In this document: in pieces, positions 7,661 through 13,865 of the stretch
How positions within the stretch are numbered: the first letter of the stretch is position 1
Layout of the letters: the number at the start of each line of letters is the position of its first letter
Origin: Hyphomicrobiales bacterium
GTDB lineage: Bacteria > Pseudomonadota > Alphaproteobacteria > Rhizobiales > Beijerinckiaceae
DNA: 14,495 nt
Direction of reading: 5' to 3'
Assembly (NCBI GenBank): GCA_015655535.1
Contig: JAATEW010000100.1
Span: 1-14,495, forward strand
Notes under the pieces: model-generated
What the model saw: the letters and a program-made list of their open reading frames with translations, nothing else
Database searches by the model: none
What the model was told of the DNA's origin: nothing
Made by a program: the position numbers and the translations under genes

Positions 7661-8410
7661 ATGCAAGCCTCAATCATCTTTCTTATTTTTATCTTTCTTC
7701 TCGTGATCTCAAGCGTTCGCGTCGCGAACCAATATGAACGCGCCGTGGTCTTCCGCCTCGGCAAATATGAGCGCACCGCGGGACCCGGTCTCTATTTCAA
7801 ACTTCCGCTGATCGAATGGCAATGGAAGATCGACCTGCGCACAACGACAACCGCCGTCGAGCAGCAGGAAACGATCACGCTCGACAATGTCCCGATCAAG
7901 ATCAATGCGGTGATCTGGCGGCGCGTCGTCGATCCGAAACTGTCCGTCATCGAAGTGCGCGACGTCGGCAATGCCGTCGTGCAAGTCGCTGTGACGGCGC
8001 TGCGCAGCGTGATCGGCCAGCACTCGCTCGACGATGTGCTGAAGGCGCAGGATGCCATCAGCGACTCGCTGCAAGCCTCGATCGACCGGGTGACGGAGCC
8101 CTGGGGCGTCAAGGTCGAGCGCGTGCAGATGAAGAATGTCGAGATTCCTGAATCGATGCAGCGCGCCATGGCGCAGGAAGCCGAAGCCTTGCGCGAGAAA
8201 CGCGCCCGCCAGATCAAGGCGGAGGCAGAAGTCGACGCGGCCGCCTTGCTGCGGCAGGCCGCCGAGACCATCATGCAAAACCCCGCCGGCCTCGAATTGC
8301 GGCGCATGCAGATGATCACGGAAGTCGGCGCCGAGCAAAACACCATGACGATCATCATGATGCCTAGCGAATTCGTCGACATGGCGCGGGCCATCGCGGC
8401 CAAGGGCTGA
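7661..8410 (+). CDS. Slipin / stomatin-like SPFH-domain membrane protein
   Basis: This 249-residue protein of the SPFH family (stomatin, slipin) organises membrane microdomains and often modulates partner proteases or channels. Residues about 4-18 form a single hydrophobic N-terminal anchor. YERAVVFRLGKYERTAGPGL and the following YFKLP are the slipin hallmark, and the SPFH domain extends to about 160. VERVQMKNVEIPESMQRAMA precedes the Glu/Arg/Ala-rich coiled-coil region, and PSEFVDMARAIAAKG closes the chain. ATG 7661 has AAGGAGAG at 7647-7654, the best ribosome site in the window; the in-frame TTG 7655 touches that site and is rejected. Slipins often sit beside an NfeD/ClpP-class serine protease gene, but none is seen here. 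The next gene starts 57 bases on, and a shared transcript is possible. Confidence 0.93.
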   Translation: MQASIIFLIFIFLLVISSVRVANQYERAVVFRLGKYERTAGPGLYFKLPLIEWQWKIDLRTTTTAVEQQETITLDNVPIKINAVIWRRVVDPKLSVIEVRDVGNAVVQVAVTALRSVIGQHSLDDVLKAQDAISDSLQASIDRVTEPWGVKVERVQMKNVEIPESMQRAMAQEAEALREKRARQIKAEAEVDAAALLRQAAETIMQNPAGLELRRMQMITEVGAEQNTMTIIMMPSEFVDMARAIAAKG

Positions 8411-8467
8411 AGCTATGGGTGCCAGGCGGTTTTGGGCGCTGCCTGCCTTTCGTGTTATTAAGCCTTC

Positions 8468-9142
8468 ATGAACGACGCCCCGCCCACAGCATCGATCCGG
8501 ATCGATATTATTTCCGATATCACCTGCCCCTGGTGCTATATCGGCAAACATAGGCTCGAGGCCGCGATCGCCTCCTATGCGGGCCTCGATGTCGATCTTC
8601 ATTGGCGGCCGTTCCAGCTCGACCCGAACATTCCGGAAGACGGGCTCGACCTGCGCGCTTATACCGCGAAGAAGCGAAACGACGCCGAGGCCGACATCAA
8701 TCAGATGCTGGCCTCGCAGGCCGGCAAGGAACTCGGCCTTGCCTTCTCATGGGACAAGATCGAGCGCATGCCGAATACGCGCGACGCGCATCGGCTGATC
8801 CGTCACGCAATGCTTTACGGTGCCCAGACGAAACTCGTCGAGCGGCTGTTCAAGGCCTATTTCTGCGAAGGGGCGGATATAGGCGACCGCGGCCTTCTGA
8901 TCGAACTTGCCGAAGAATGTGGGATCGACCGTTACGCGGCCGAACATCTCTTCGCCCAGCAGGATGATATTCTGGCGATCGAAGAGGAACTGGCGGTCAC
9001 ACGGCGGCTCGGTCTTCCGAAAGTGCCCTGCTTTGTCTTCGCCGATGAAATCGTGGTCCCGGGCGCCGCTTCTTCGGATGTCTTCGCCGCCGCCCTCTTC
9101 CGGGCGCAGGCGCAGCTCGGGCCGGGGACGCCGCGCACTTAA
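8468..9142 (+). CDS. FrnE-like DsbA family oxidoreductase, CPWC type
   Basis: This 224-residue protein has the DsbA-type thioredoxin fold of the FrnE subgroup, which is cytoplasmic. It acts in thiol-disulphide exchange or isomerisation; FrnE of Deinococcus is linked to stress tolerance. The active site is DITCPWCYIGKHRLE, with Cys20 and Cys23. RPFQLDPNIP at 47-56, NTRDAHRLIR at 103-112, IGDRGLL at 138-144, and the cis-proline loop GLPKVPCFVF (Pro187) are all typical. There is no signal peptide. A 2-hydroxychromene-2-carboxylate isomerase assignment is less likely because both active-site cysteines are present. The start is ATG 8468, with a weak ribosome site. A second copy of the family follows 235 bases downstream. 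Specific substrates cannot be told. Confidence 0.9.
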   Translation: MNDAPPTASIRIDIISDITCPWCYIGKHRLEAAIASYAGLDVDLHWRPFQLDPNIPEDGLDLRAYTAKKRNDAEADINQMLASQAGKELGLAFSWDKIERMPNTRDAHRLIRHAMLYGAQTKLVERLFKAYFCEGADIGDRGLLIELAEECGIDRYAAEHLFAQQDDILAIEEELAVTRRLGLPKVPCFVFADEIVVPGAASSDVFAAALFRAQAQLGPGTPRT

Positions 9143-9210
9143 CGCTTTTCCTTTTCGGGCGCTCTTGGCCTGCAAAATGCACGTAGGCTGCCGGGAAATC
9201 CTTGTTTGAA

Positions 9211-9322
9211 GCCCTCGTCCTTCGAGACGCTTGCTGCGCAAGCTCCTCAGGATGGGGGCTTCACCCTAGCCGCTAGCCTTCATCCTGAGCCCACGACGTG
9301 GACGTCTCGAAGGAGGAGGGCG
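9211..9322. repeat. Inverted pair of interspersed palindromic repeats
   Basis: Two related units face each other between the FrnE-like genes. The left unit, 9211-9258, holds CGTCCTTCGAGACG, an inner GCTTG/CAAGC hairpin, and CTCCTCAGGATG. The right unit, 9279-9322, is the reverse arrangement: CATCCTGAG, an inner CCACG/CGTGG hairpin, and CGTCTCGAAGGAGG. The outer arms 9212-9229 and 9303-9320 pair at 17 of 18 positions. The motif resembles a repeat very common in Rhizobiales genomes, by memory. The long hairpin may separate transcripts. Confidence 0.75.
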
Positions 9323-9377
9323 ATTGTAAATACTTTGGGCCGCGTGATCGCGCATTCTTTTGAGTAAGGAACCTCCG

Positions 9378-10028
9378 ATGGCTGAAGAAGATCCAGGCAC
9401 GATCCCGATCGATATCGTCGGCGACGTGGTCTGCCCCTATTGTTTCATGGGTCTCCGGCTCGTCAATGCGGTGGTGACTTCCGTGCCTGGCCTCGCCGTC
9501 GATATCCGCTGGTTCCCCTATCAGATCGATTCCGACATTCCGCCGGGCGGCATGGATCGCCAGGACTATCTCGTGAAAAAATTCGGCGCTGACAAAGTCG
9601 AAGAAACCTTGGCCAAAATGTCTTCGGCGGCGGAAGAATTCGGCCTCGCGCTGGCGCTCGATAGAATCCAGCGTCAGCCGAATACGCTCGATGCGCATCG
9701 CCTGATCCGCATGGCCTATGGCACCGGCCTGCAGCCGCAGATCGCCGAACGCTTGTTCCAAGCGTTTTTCCTGCAAGGCCAGGATATAGGCGACCGCGGC
9801 GTGCTCCTCGGCATCGCTGCCAAGGCGCGTATGGATGTCGGCGCGGTCGAGGCGATCTTCAACGAGGGACAGGATGTCGAGCCGCTGATCCAGGAGCTCG
9901 CGGCGATCCGCGGCGCGGGCTTCCATGAAGTGCCGCGCTTCACCTTTGCCGGCAAGCAGGACATTGTCGGGCTGCAACCCGCCGACACATTCGCCGACGC
10001 GCTCTTCAATTCGATCGAGGAAGGCTGA
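9378..10028 (+). CDS. FrnE-like DsbA family oxidoreductase, CPYC type
   Basis: This is a second FrnE-subgroup DsbA-like protein of 216 residues and a divergent paralogue of the gene before it. The active site is GDVVCPYCFMGLRL, with Cys19 and Cys22. PYQIDSDIPPGG, NTLDAHRLIR, IGDRGVLL and the cis-proline loop HEVPRFTF follow in the same order as in the paralogue. CPYC rather than CPWC should alter the redox potential (inference). ATG 9378 has AAGGA 7 bases upstream (9366-9370); the in-frame TTG 9360 lies before that site and is rejected. No signal peptide is seen, so it is probably cytoplasmic. It starts after the inverted repeat pair, and its stop lies 4 bases before the proposed CTG start of the methyltransferase, which suggests co-translation. 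Confidence 0.9.
   Translation: MAEEDPGTIPIDIVGDVVCPYCFMGLRLVNAVVTSVPGLAVDIRWFPYQIDSDIPPGGMDRQDYLVKKFGADKVEETLAKMSSAAEEFGLALALDRIQRQPNTLDAHRLIRMAYGTGLQPQIAERLFQAFFLQGQDIGDRGVLLGIAAKARMDVGAVEAIFNEGQDVEPLIQELAAIRGAGFHEVPRFTFAGKQDIVGLQPADTFADALFNSIEEG
10018..10024 (+). promoter_or_regulatory. Shine-Dalgarno site before a possible CTG start
   Basis: AGGAAGG lies in the last codons of the FrnE-like gene, 8 bases before CTG 10033. It is the only good ribosome site near the expected N-terminus of the methyltransferase, and no ATG, GTG or TTG lies in frame at the right distance from it. Confidence 0.45.
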
Positions 10029-10032
10029 TCGG

Positions 10033-10830
10033 CTGGTTTCCATTCCGCAGGCCTATGACGCTCTGCTCGTCCCAAAAATCTTCGAACCTTGGGCCGAGAT
10101 CCTTCTTGATCATGTCGCCCTCGCGCCCGGCATGCGCGTGCTCGACGTCGCGACGGGCTCAGGGCCGGTCGCGCGTTGCGCCGCCCGCCGTATTGGTCCC
10201 ACAGGCCGCGTCGTCGCGACGGATATTGCGGCCCCCATGCTGGACGTCGCGCGGGCCAGGCCGCCCGTCATCGGCGGCGCACCGATCATATATGTTCAAT
10301 CGCCGGCCGTGCCGCTTCGCGTCAAGAGCAGCGCCTTCGATCTCGTCACCTGTCAGCAGAGCCTGCAATTTTTTCCGGACCGGCTCGCAGCCTTGCGCGA
10401 AATGAAACGCGCCTTGCGGCCGGGCGGCCAACTCGCTGTCGCCGTCTGGACGGAGATCGCCGACAATGAATGGTTCACCGCCATTCAAAAAGCATTGCTG
10501 GCAACACTCGGCCGTGAGGTGGCAACGGTGATCGAAGCGCCGTTTCGCTGGCCGCATGGAGAAGAGCTGAAGCGGACGATCGAGACCGCCGGCTTTTCCG
10601 AGGTGAAGCTTTATCGGAGAGACGGCATGTTGACCTTCGAGAAGGGGATCGAACAGGCGATCAATGCCCTCGTCGCCATGCCGATCGCGCCCATCCTCGC
10701 GACGCTTCCCGACACGAGCCGGAACGCCTTCCACGAGCGGCTGTGCATCGAAGCGCAGCCGCTTCTGAAAGGCGCCGCACTCGTCGGAAAAATGGCTTCC
10801 CACATAGCGATCGCGGCGGCGTTAGACTGA
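10033..10830 (+). CDS. Class I SAM-dependent methyltransferase
   Basis: This is a Rossmann-fold methyltransferase of the UbiE/type-11 kind; the acceptor is unknown. With a start at CTG 10033 it has 265 residues, normal for the family. Motif I is VLDVATGSGPVA (about 36-47). The acidic residue after strand 2 is Asp64 in RVVATD. DLVTCQQSLQFFPDRLAALR and then LRPGGQLAVAVW follow. The N-terminal helix IPQAYDALLVPKIFEPWAEI is family-typical, so the protein must begin near 10033-10045. No ATG, GTG or TTG exists there in frame: the nearest are ATG 9925 and TTG 9964, deep inside the upstream gene, and ATG 10132, which would cut into motif I. CTG 10033, 8 bases after AGGAAGG, is my best guess; a sequencing error or a decayed start is possible. 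It is convergent with the TonB receptor gene. Confidence 0.85.
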   Translation: MVSIPQAYDALLVPKIFEPWAEILLDHVALAPGMRVLDVATGSGPVARCAARRIGPTGRVVATDIAAPMLDVARARPPVIGGAPIIYVQSPAVPLRVKSSAFDLVTCQQSLQFFPDRLAALREMKRALRPGGQLAVAVWTEIADNEWFTAIQKALLATLGREVATVIEAPFRWPHGEELKRTIETAGFSEVKLYRRDGMLTFEKGIEQAINALVAMPIAPILATLPDTSRNAFHERLCIEAQPLLKGAALVGKMASHIAIAAALD

Positions 10831-10857
10831 ACGGCGCCGCGCTTTCCGACCACCGTT

Positions 10858-13101
10858 TTAAAAACGCACGTTTGCCTTGGCATAGACCGTGCGCGGATCG
10901 CCGACGAAGGCACCGGCTCCGTTCGCCGCCGTGAAATAAAGCGTGTTGGCAATATTCTTCACGCCGACCGACAGATCCCATTTCGGTTGCGTATAAGTCA
11001 GGTTGGCGTCGAAGATCACATAGCCCGGCACGCGGTTCATGTTTTGCAGATCGCCGAAAATCTCGGCTTTATATTCGACGCCCGCGCCAGCCCTGAAGCC
11101 CTTCGTGCCGAACACATCGAAGTCGTAAGTGGTCCATAAATTCGCCATGCGCAGCGGCACGCCGATCGGCACATGGCCGACCGCCGTCGGCGCTGATGGA
11201 TCGCCCGTGACAACCGCCTGCTGAACCGTTCCATTGGCCAGGATTTTCCATTCCGGCGTAATGGAGACCTGAAGGTCGCCTTCCAAACCTCGGGTAAACT
11301 GATTGCCGAAATTCGCTTCGTCGTTCACGAGCATGAAGACATTGTCACGCGTGACGTTGAAAGCCGATAAAGTGAATTGGAAGCGGCCATCGTCGGTGCC
11401 GAGCTTCACGCCGACCTCATATTGCAGCGCCGATTCCGGCGCTTGGACGGATGCCGCCGGGGCCTCGGCGCTGAAATTCGCCAAATGGCTTTCAGAGACG
11501 CCGAAATAGGGCGAGACACCGGGAAGGATTTTATAAAGAATACCGGCGCCCCAGTCGGTCGGCTGGTCGGCGCGCGAAAATTTTTCGCCGGCGAGGAAGG
11601 GTTGGGTGGGGCTGAAAGGCGGCTGGTTGGGGACGGTCACGTCCGGAACCAGGCTCGAATCCCACCAGTTCTGACGGCCGCTGAAGCGCAGTTTCAATTG
11701 GTCGGTCACATCGATCTGGTCGGTCGCATAGACGCTGAGATAGTCGGCCGTCACGCTATCGACGAGGCCGCGCGATCCAGACCGCGTGAAATTCAATGTG
11801 CCTGCCGATATTTCAGGAATGATCGGAGCGAAAATATCCGTGATATTCGGCAGGGCTGCCACGGATTGGTTGCTGAACATGGTCTGATGTTGAGCCTCGA
11901 AGCCCGTCACCAGCGTATGCTTGATGCCGGCCGTCTGGAATTTCCAGACCGGCTCCAGCATATAGTCGAAGTCATTGATGGAATCGTGCTGCATCCTGAT
12001 CGCGCGGCCGGTAAACATGTCGCCGACGACAGTTCCGCTATCGTTGTTGCGCAAGAACTGCGCCTCGCGATGCAAGTAGGAAAAGCGGTTGTTCAACGTC
12101 AAAAAGTCGCTGACGGTCCAAGCGTCGGTCAGTTCCGTCCTGAGATAATATTGGTCGGCGTAACTGAAGGGCGTCGAGAATTTCGCGGAGCGCGACACTT
12201 CGATCGGACTGCCATTGACATAGATCAAGCCATATGTGTCCGGCGTTCCAATGATATGGCGGCCGTCGACCGCGAATGTGAAGAGGTGGTCGTTGATATT
12301 CCAGCTCAGCACGGGCCGGAATTCATAGTCGGCGCTTTTGAGACTCCGGAAGCCGTCGGAATGCGCGACCGTGGCATCGGCGCGATAATTGAGGCCGGGA
12401 ACGGTGGTTGGACCCGTCACCCAATAGTTCGAATTCAGCGTGTTGAACGATCCATATTGGACGCCCGCGCCCGCGGCGAAGATCGGCGATGGCGCAAAAT
12501 GGGTGATGTTGATCGAACCGCCGGGCGGACCACTGCCTAGCAAGGCCGAACCCGGACCTTTCAGCACTTCGATGCTTCGCACGCCGTTGAGAGAATGCGG
12601 AATGCCATTGACCTGTTCTCCATCGGCGAAGCCATCGGAATACATGCGCGCGTCGAGGCCGCGGATCAGAAACCGGTCGAAACCGCCGATCGCATCTGCG
12701 CCTCCGGTGCTGGCACCGCTCACATTGCGAAGCGCGTCCTGAAGGTCCGTGCCGCCTTGCTGCGTGATGACGTCCACAGGCACGACTTTGACGCTGAGGG
12801 GAAGGTCTTCGACTTTAGTTCCCGTCAGTGCCAAAGCGGGCACCTGCTGAAGCATGGGGAGGTTTTGGATATCGCCGGCGGCCCCGCCCGCGCCTTGCAC
12901 ATCGACCGTCGGCAAAGTCACGGTTTCCTGCGCACCCGCGCCTGTGGCACCGGCGAGGAAGGCGGAAACGCCGTAAGACAAGAGGCGCGGCGCCTTGCCC
13001 TTCCGGCCGGCGGAGATCGTTTTACTAGCCCACCTTGCAAGCAATGATTCAAGTATAGGTACACATGCACCGCGACGGCGGAGCGAAAATATCTCACACA
13101 T
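10858..13101 (-). CDS. TonB-dependent siderophore receptor (FhuA/FhuE type)
   Basis: This outer-membrane receptor of 747 residues takes up a ferric siderophore using TonB energy. The N-terminus is long and basic; a hydrophobic stretch at about 40-57 ends GAGAQ-E, a likely signal cleavage. ETVTLPTVDVQG next to it is a plausible TonB box. The plug domain covers about 95-200, with LRNVSGAS, FLIRGLDARM and IEVLKGPGSALLGSGPPGGS. The rest is a 22-strand barrel ending in Phe, the usual signal for outer-membrane assembly. ATG 13101 has GGGGGA 8 bases upstream, which supports this start despite the long leader; an inner ATG would lose the signal peptide. The upstream region is AT-rich with a candidate promoter. 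No siderophore synthesis, TonB or FecR/sigma gene is nearby, and no FecA-type signalling domain is present. The ligand is unknown. Confidence 0.93.
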   Translation of the reverse strand: MCEIFSLRRRGACVPILESLLARWASKTISAGRKGKAPRLLSYGVSAFLAGATGAGAQETVTLPTVDVQGAGGAAGDIQNLPMLQQVPALALTGTKVEDLPLSVKVVPVDVITQQGGTDLQDALRNVSGASTGGADAIGGFDRFLIRGLDARMYSDGFADGEQVNGIPHSLNGVRSIEVLKGPGSALLGSGPPGGSINITHFAPSPIFAAGAGVQYGSFNTLNSNYWVTGPTTVPGLNYRADATVAHSDGFRSLKSADYEFRPVLSWNINDHLFTFAVDGRHIIGTPDTYGLIYVNGSPIEVSRSAKFSTPFSYADQYYLRTELTDAWTVSDFLTLNNRFSYLHREAQFLRNNDSGTVVGDMFTGRAIRMQHDSINDFDYMLEPVWKFQTAGIKHTLVTGFEAQHQTMFSNQSVAALPNITDIFAPIIPEISAGTLNFTRSGSRGLVDSVTADYLSVYATDQIDVTDQLKLRFSGRQNWWDSSLVPDVTVPNQPPFSPTQPFLAGEKFSRADQPTDWGAGILYKILPGVSPYFGVSESHLANFSAEAPAASVQAPESALQYEVGVKLGTDDGRFQFTLSAFNVTRDNVFMLVNDEANFGNQFTRGLEGDLQVSITPEWKILANGTVQQAVVTGDPSAPTAVGHVPIGVPLRMANLWTTYDFDVFGTKGFRAGAGVEYKAEIFGDLQNMNRVPGYVIFDANLTYTQPKWDLSVGVKNIANTLYFTAANGAGAFVGDPRTVYAKANVRF

Positions 13102-13160
13102 TACTTTATCCCCCGAACACTCAACTTAGCTCTTCGGTTTTCATCGAGCTTCGGATGGGA

Positions 13161-13190
13161 ATATAAGAATTATCTCATAATATCTGTCAA
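13161..13190 (-). promoter_or_regulatory. Candidate promoter with weak Fur-like site
   Basis: On the minus strand a perfect TTGACA (13190-13185) is followed, after 17 or 18 bases, by CTTATA or TTATAT. That leaves about 60 bases to the ATG at 13101. GATAATTCTTATA (13174-13162) overlaps the -10 position and resembles the GATAAT-N-ATTATC core of a Fur box at 10 of 12 defined positions. Iron-dependent repression would suit a siderophore receptor but is inferred. Confidence 0.4.
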
Positions 13191-13374
13191 ATATAGTATT
13201 TTTTACTCATTCTATACTTTGGCAATTTCACAAATCGAATTATTATAGTTTAAATTTTCGAATGCCATACGGCTCAATACGTTATGACATATCATATATC
13301 ATAAAATACATAGCTTCGCGTTTATTCCCTCCCGCGAGAGTCAAAATAAAATGATATAACATCAGCAAATACAG

Positions 13375-13398
13375 GGCCCGGCCGGAAGACAGCGGGCC
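13375..13398 (-). terminator. Weak hairpin after the unrecognised small gene
   Basis: GGCCCG (13375-13380) pairs with CGGGCC (13393-13398) around a 12-base loop, 38 bases after the stop codon of the minus-strand gene. No T run follows on the minus strand, so a terminator role is only possible. Confidence 0.25.
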
Positions 13399-13435
13399 AA
13401 ACCGCCTCCGCGTTCGAAGCCGCCTAGTCCATTAT

Positions 13436-13747
13436 TCAGATTCCGGCGCCACGTTCCGGCACATGTTTCACGTAAAGCCATTCGAGCGTGAAACGGCCGT
13501 CGAAGAGTTTGAGCTGCCGGACGCGTTTGCCGGAGACATCCGTGGTCAAGATCGGGATGCCGGCGCGCATATGCTCCGCCTGGCGTGGCGTCAAAGCCGC
13601 TTCGACCCTCATGCCGAAATCGGCCGAGACGCGGATGATCGTCTCGAAAGGCGCAACGGTCTTCAACTCGTTCAGCGCCGCGACGACTTTGTCGAGCTCA
13701 TAGAGCCTCGCAAAACGCCGCTCACCTTCGAGAACGTATTTCCCCAT
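13436..13747 (-). CDS. Unrecognised 103-residue protein downstream of mfd
   Basis: I do not recognise this family. From ATG 13747 it begins MGKYVLEGERRFARLYELDK and ends KHVPERGAGI. It is soluble, mixed in charge, with no signal peptide, membrane segment or cysteine. The pattern suggests helix-rich N-terminal and beta-rich C-terminal halves. An in-frame reading extends 34 codons further to 13849. Those codons lie within the two palindromic repeats and encode the same TFWTRSCAK peptide twice, so I reject that extension. A GTG directly precedes the ATG. The ribosome site is weak. It lies 117 bases after mfd on the same strand with the repeats between, so it may be read through from mfd. Codon use resembles the neighbours, which supports a real gene; function is open. 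Confidence 0.65.
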   Translation of the reverse strand: MGKYVLEGERRFARLYELDKVVAALNELKTVAPFETIIRVSADFGMRVEAALTPRQAEHMRAGIPILTTDVSGKRVRQLKLFDGRFTLEWLYVKHVPERGAGI

Positions 13748-13762
13748 CACCGTTCGCCGCTT

Positions 13763-13809
13763 GGCGCATGACCTTGTCCAAAAAGTTCGCAACTTTTTGG
13801 GGTCATGCC
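13763..13809. repeat. Palindromic interspersed repeat, copy 2
   Basis: The outer arms are GCATGACC (13766-13773) and GGTCATGC (13801-13808). The inner arms are CCAAAAAGTT (13778-13787) and AACTTTTTGG (13791-13800) around a CGC loop. It is in direct orientation with copy 3, which starts about 55 bases on. Confidence 0.85.
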
Positions 13810-13818
13810 TCCTCCCCT

Positions 13819-13865
13819 TGGCGCATGACCTAGTCCAAAAAGTCTGCAACTTTTTGGGGTCATGC
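13819..13865. repeat. Palindromic interspersed repeat, copy 3
   Basis: The outer arms are GCATGACC (13823-13830) and GGTCATGC (13858-13865). The inner arms are CCAAAAAGT (13835-13843) and ACTTTTTGG (13849-13857) around a CTGCA loop. Its right end touches the last base of the mfd stop codon. Copies 2 and 3 differ at only a few positions. Confidence 0.85.

Larger units (their letters stand above)
13102..13435. other. AT-rich intergenic region upstream of the TonB receptor
   Basis: These 334 bases hold no credible gene on either strand. About 13140-13370 is strikingly AT-rich next to GC-rich genes. It contains a candidate promoter (13161-13190), short AT palindromes such as ATATCATATATCAT near 13290-13303, and a GC hairpin (13375-13398) at its far end. 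I found no clear Irr or RirA box. Confidence 0.7.

Noticed and set aside
7709..8602. Minus-strand open frame of 297 codons
   Set aside because: It is antisense to the slipin gene and runs into the FrnE-like gene; Asp/His/Arg-rich shadow.
8468..10028. 2-hydroxychromene-2-carboxylate isomerase
   Set aside because: Both proteins keep CxxC active sites and FrnE-type motifs, which fits DsbA/FrnE oxidoreductases better.
9273..10043. Minus-strand open frame of 256 codons
   Set aside because: It is antisense to the second FrnE-like gene and includes repeat DNA.
11377..12540. Plus-strand open frame of 387 codons
   Set aside because: It is antisense to the TonB receptor; composition is typical of a shadow frame and the receptor is certain.
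13763..13865. Possible CRISPR-like direct repeat pair
   Set aside because: Only two direct copies with a short gap, internally palindromic, a third copy alone 12 kb away, and no cas gene.
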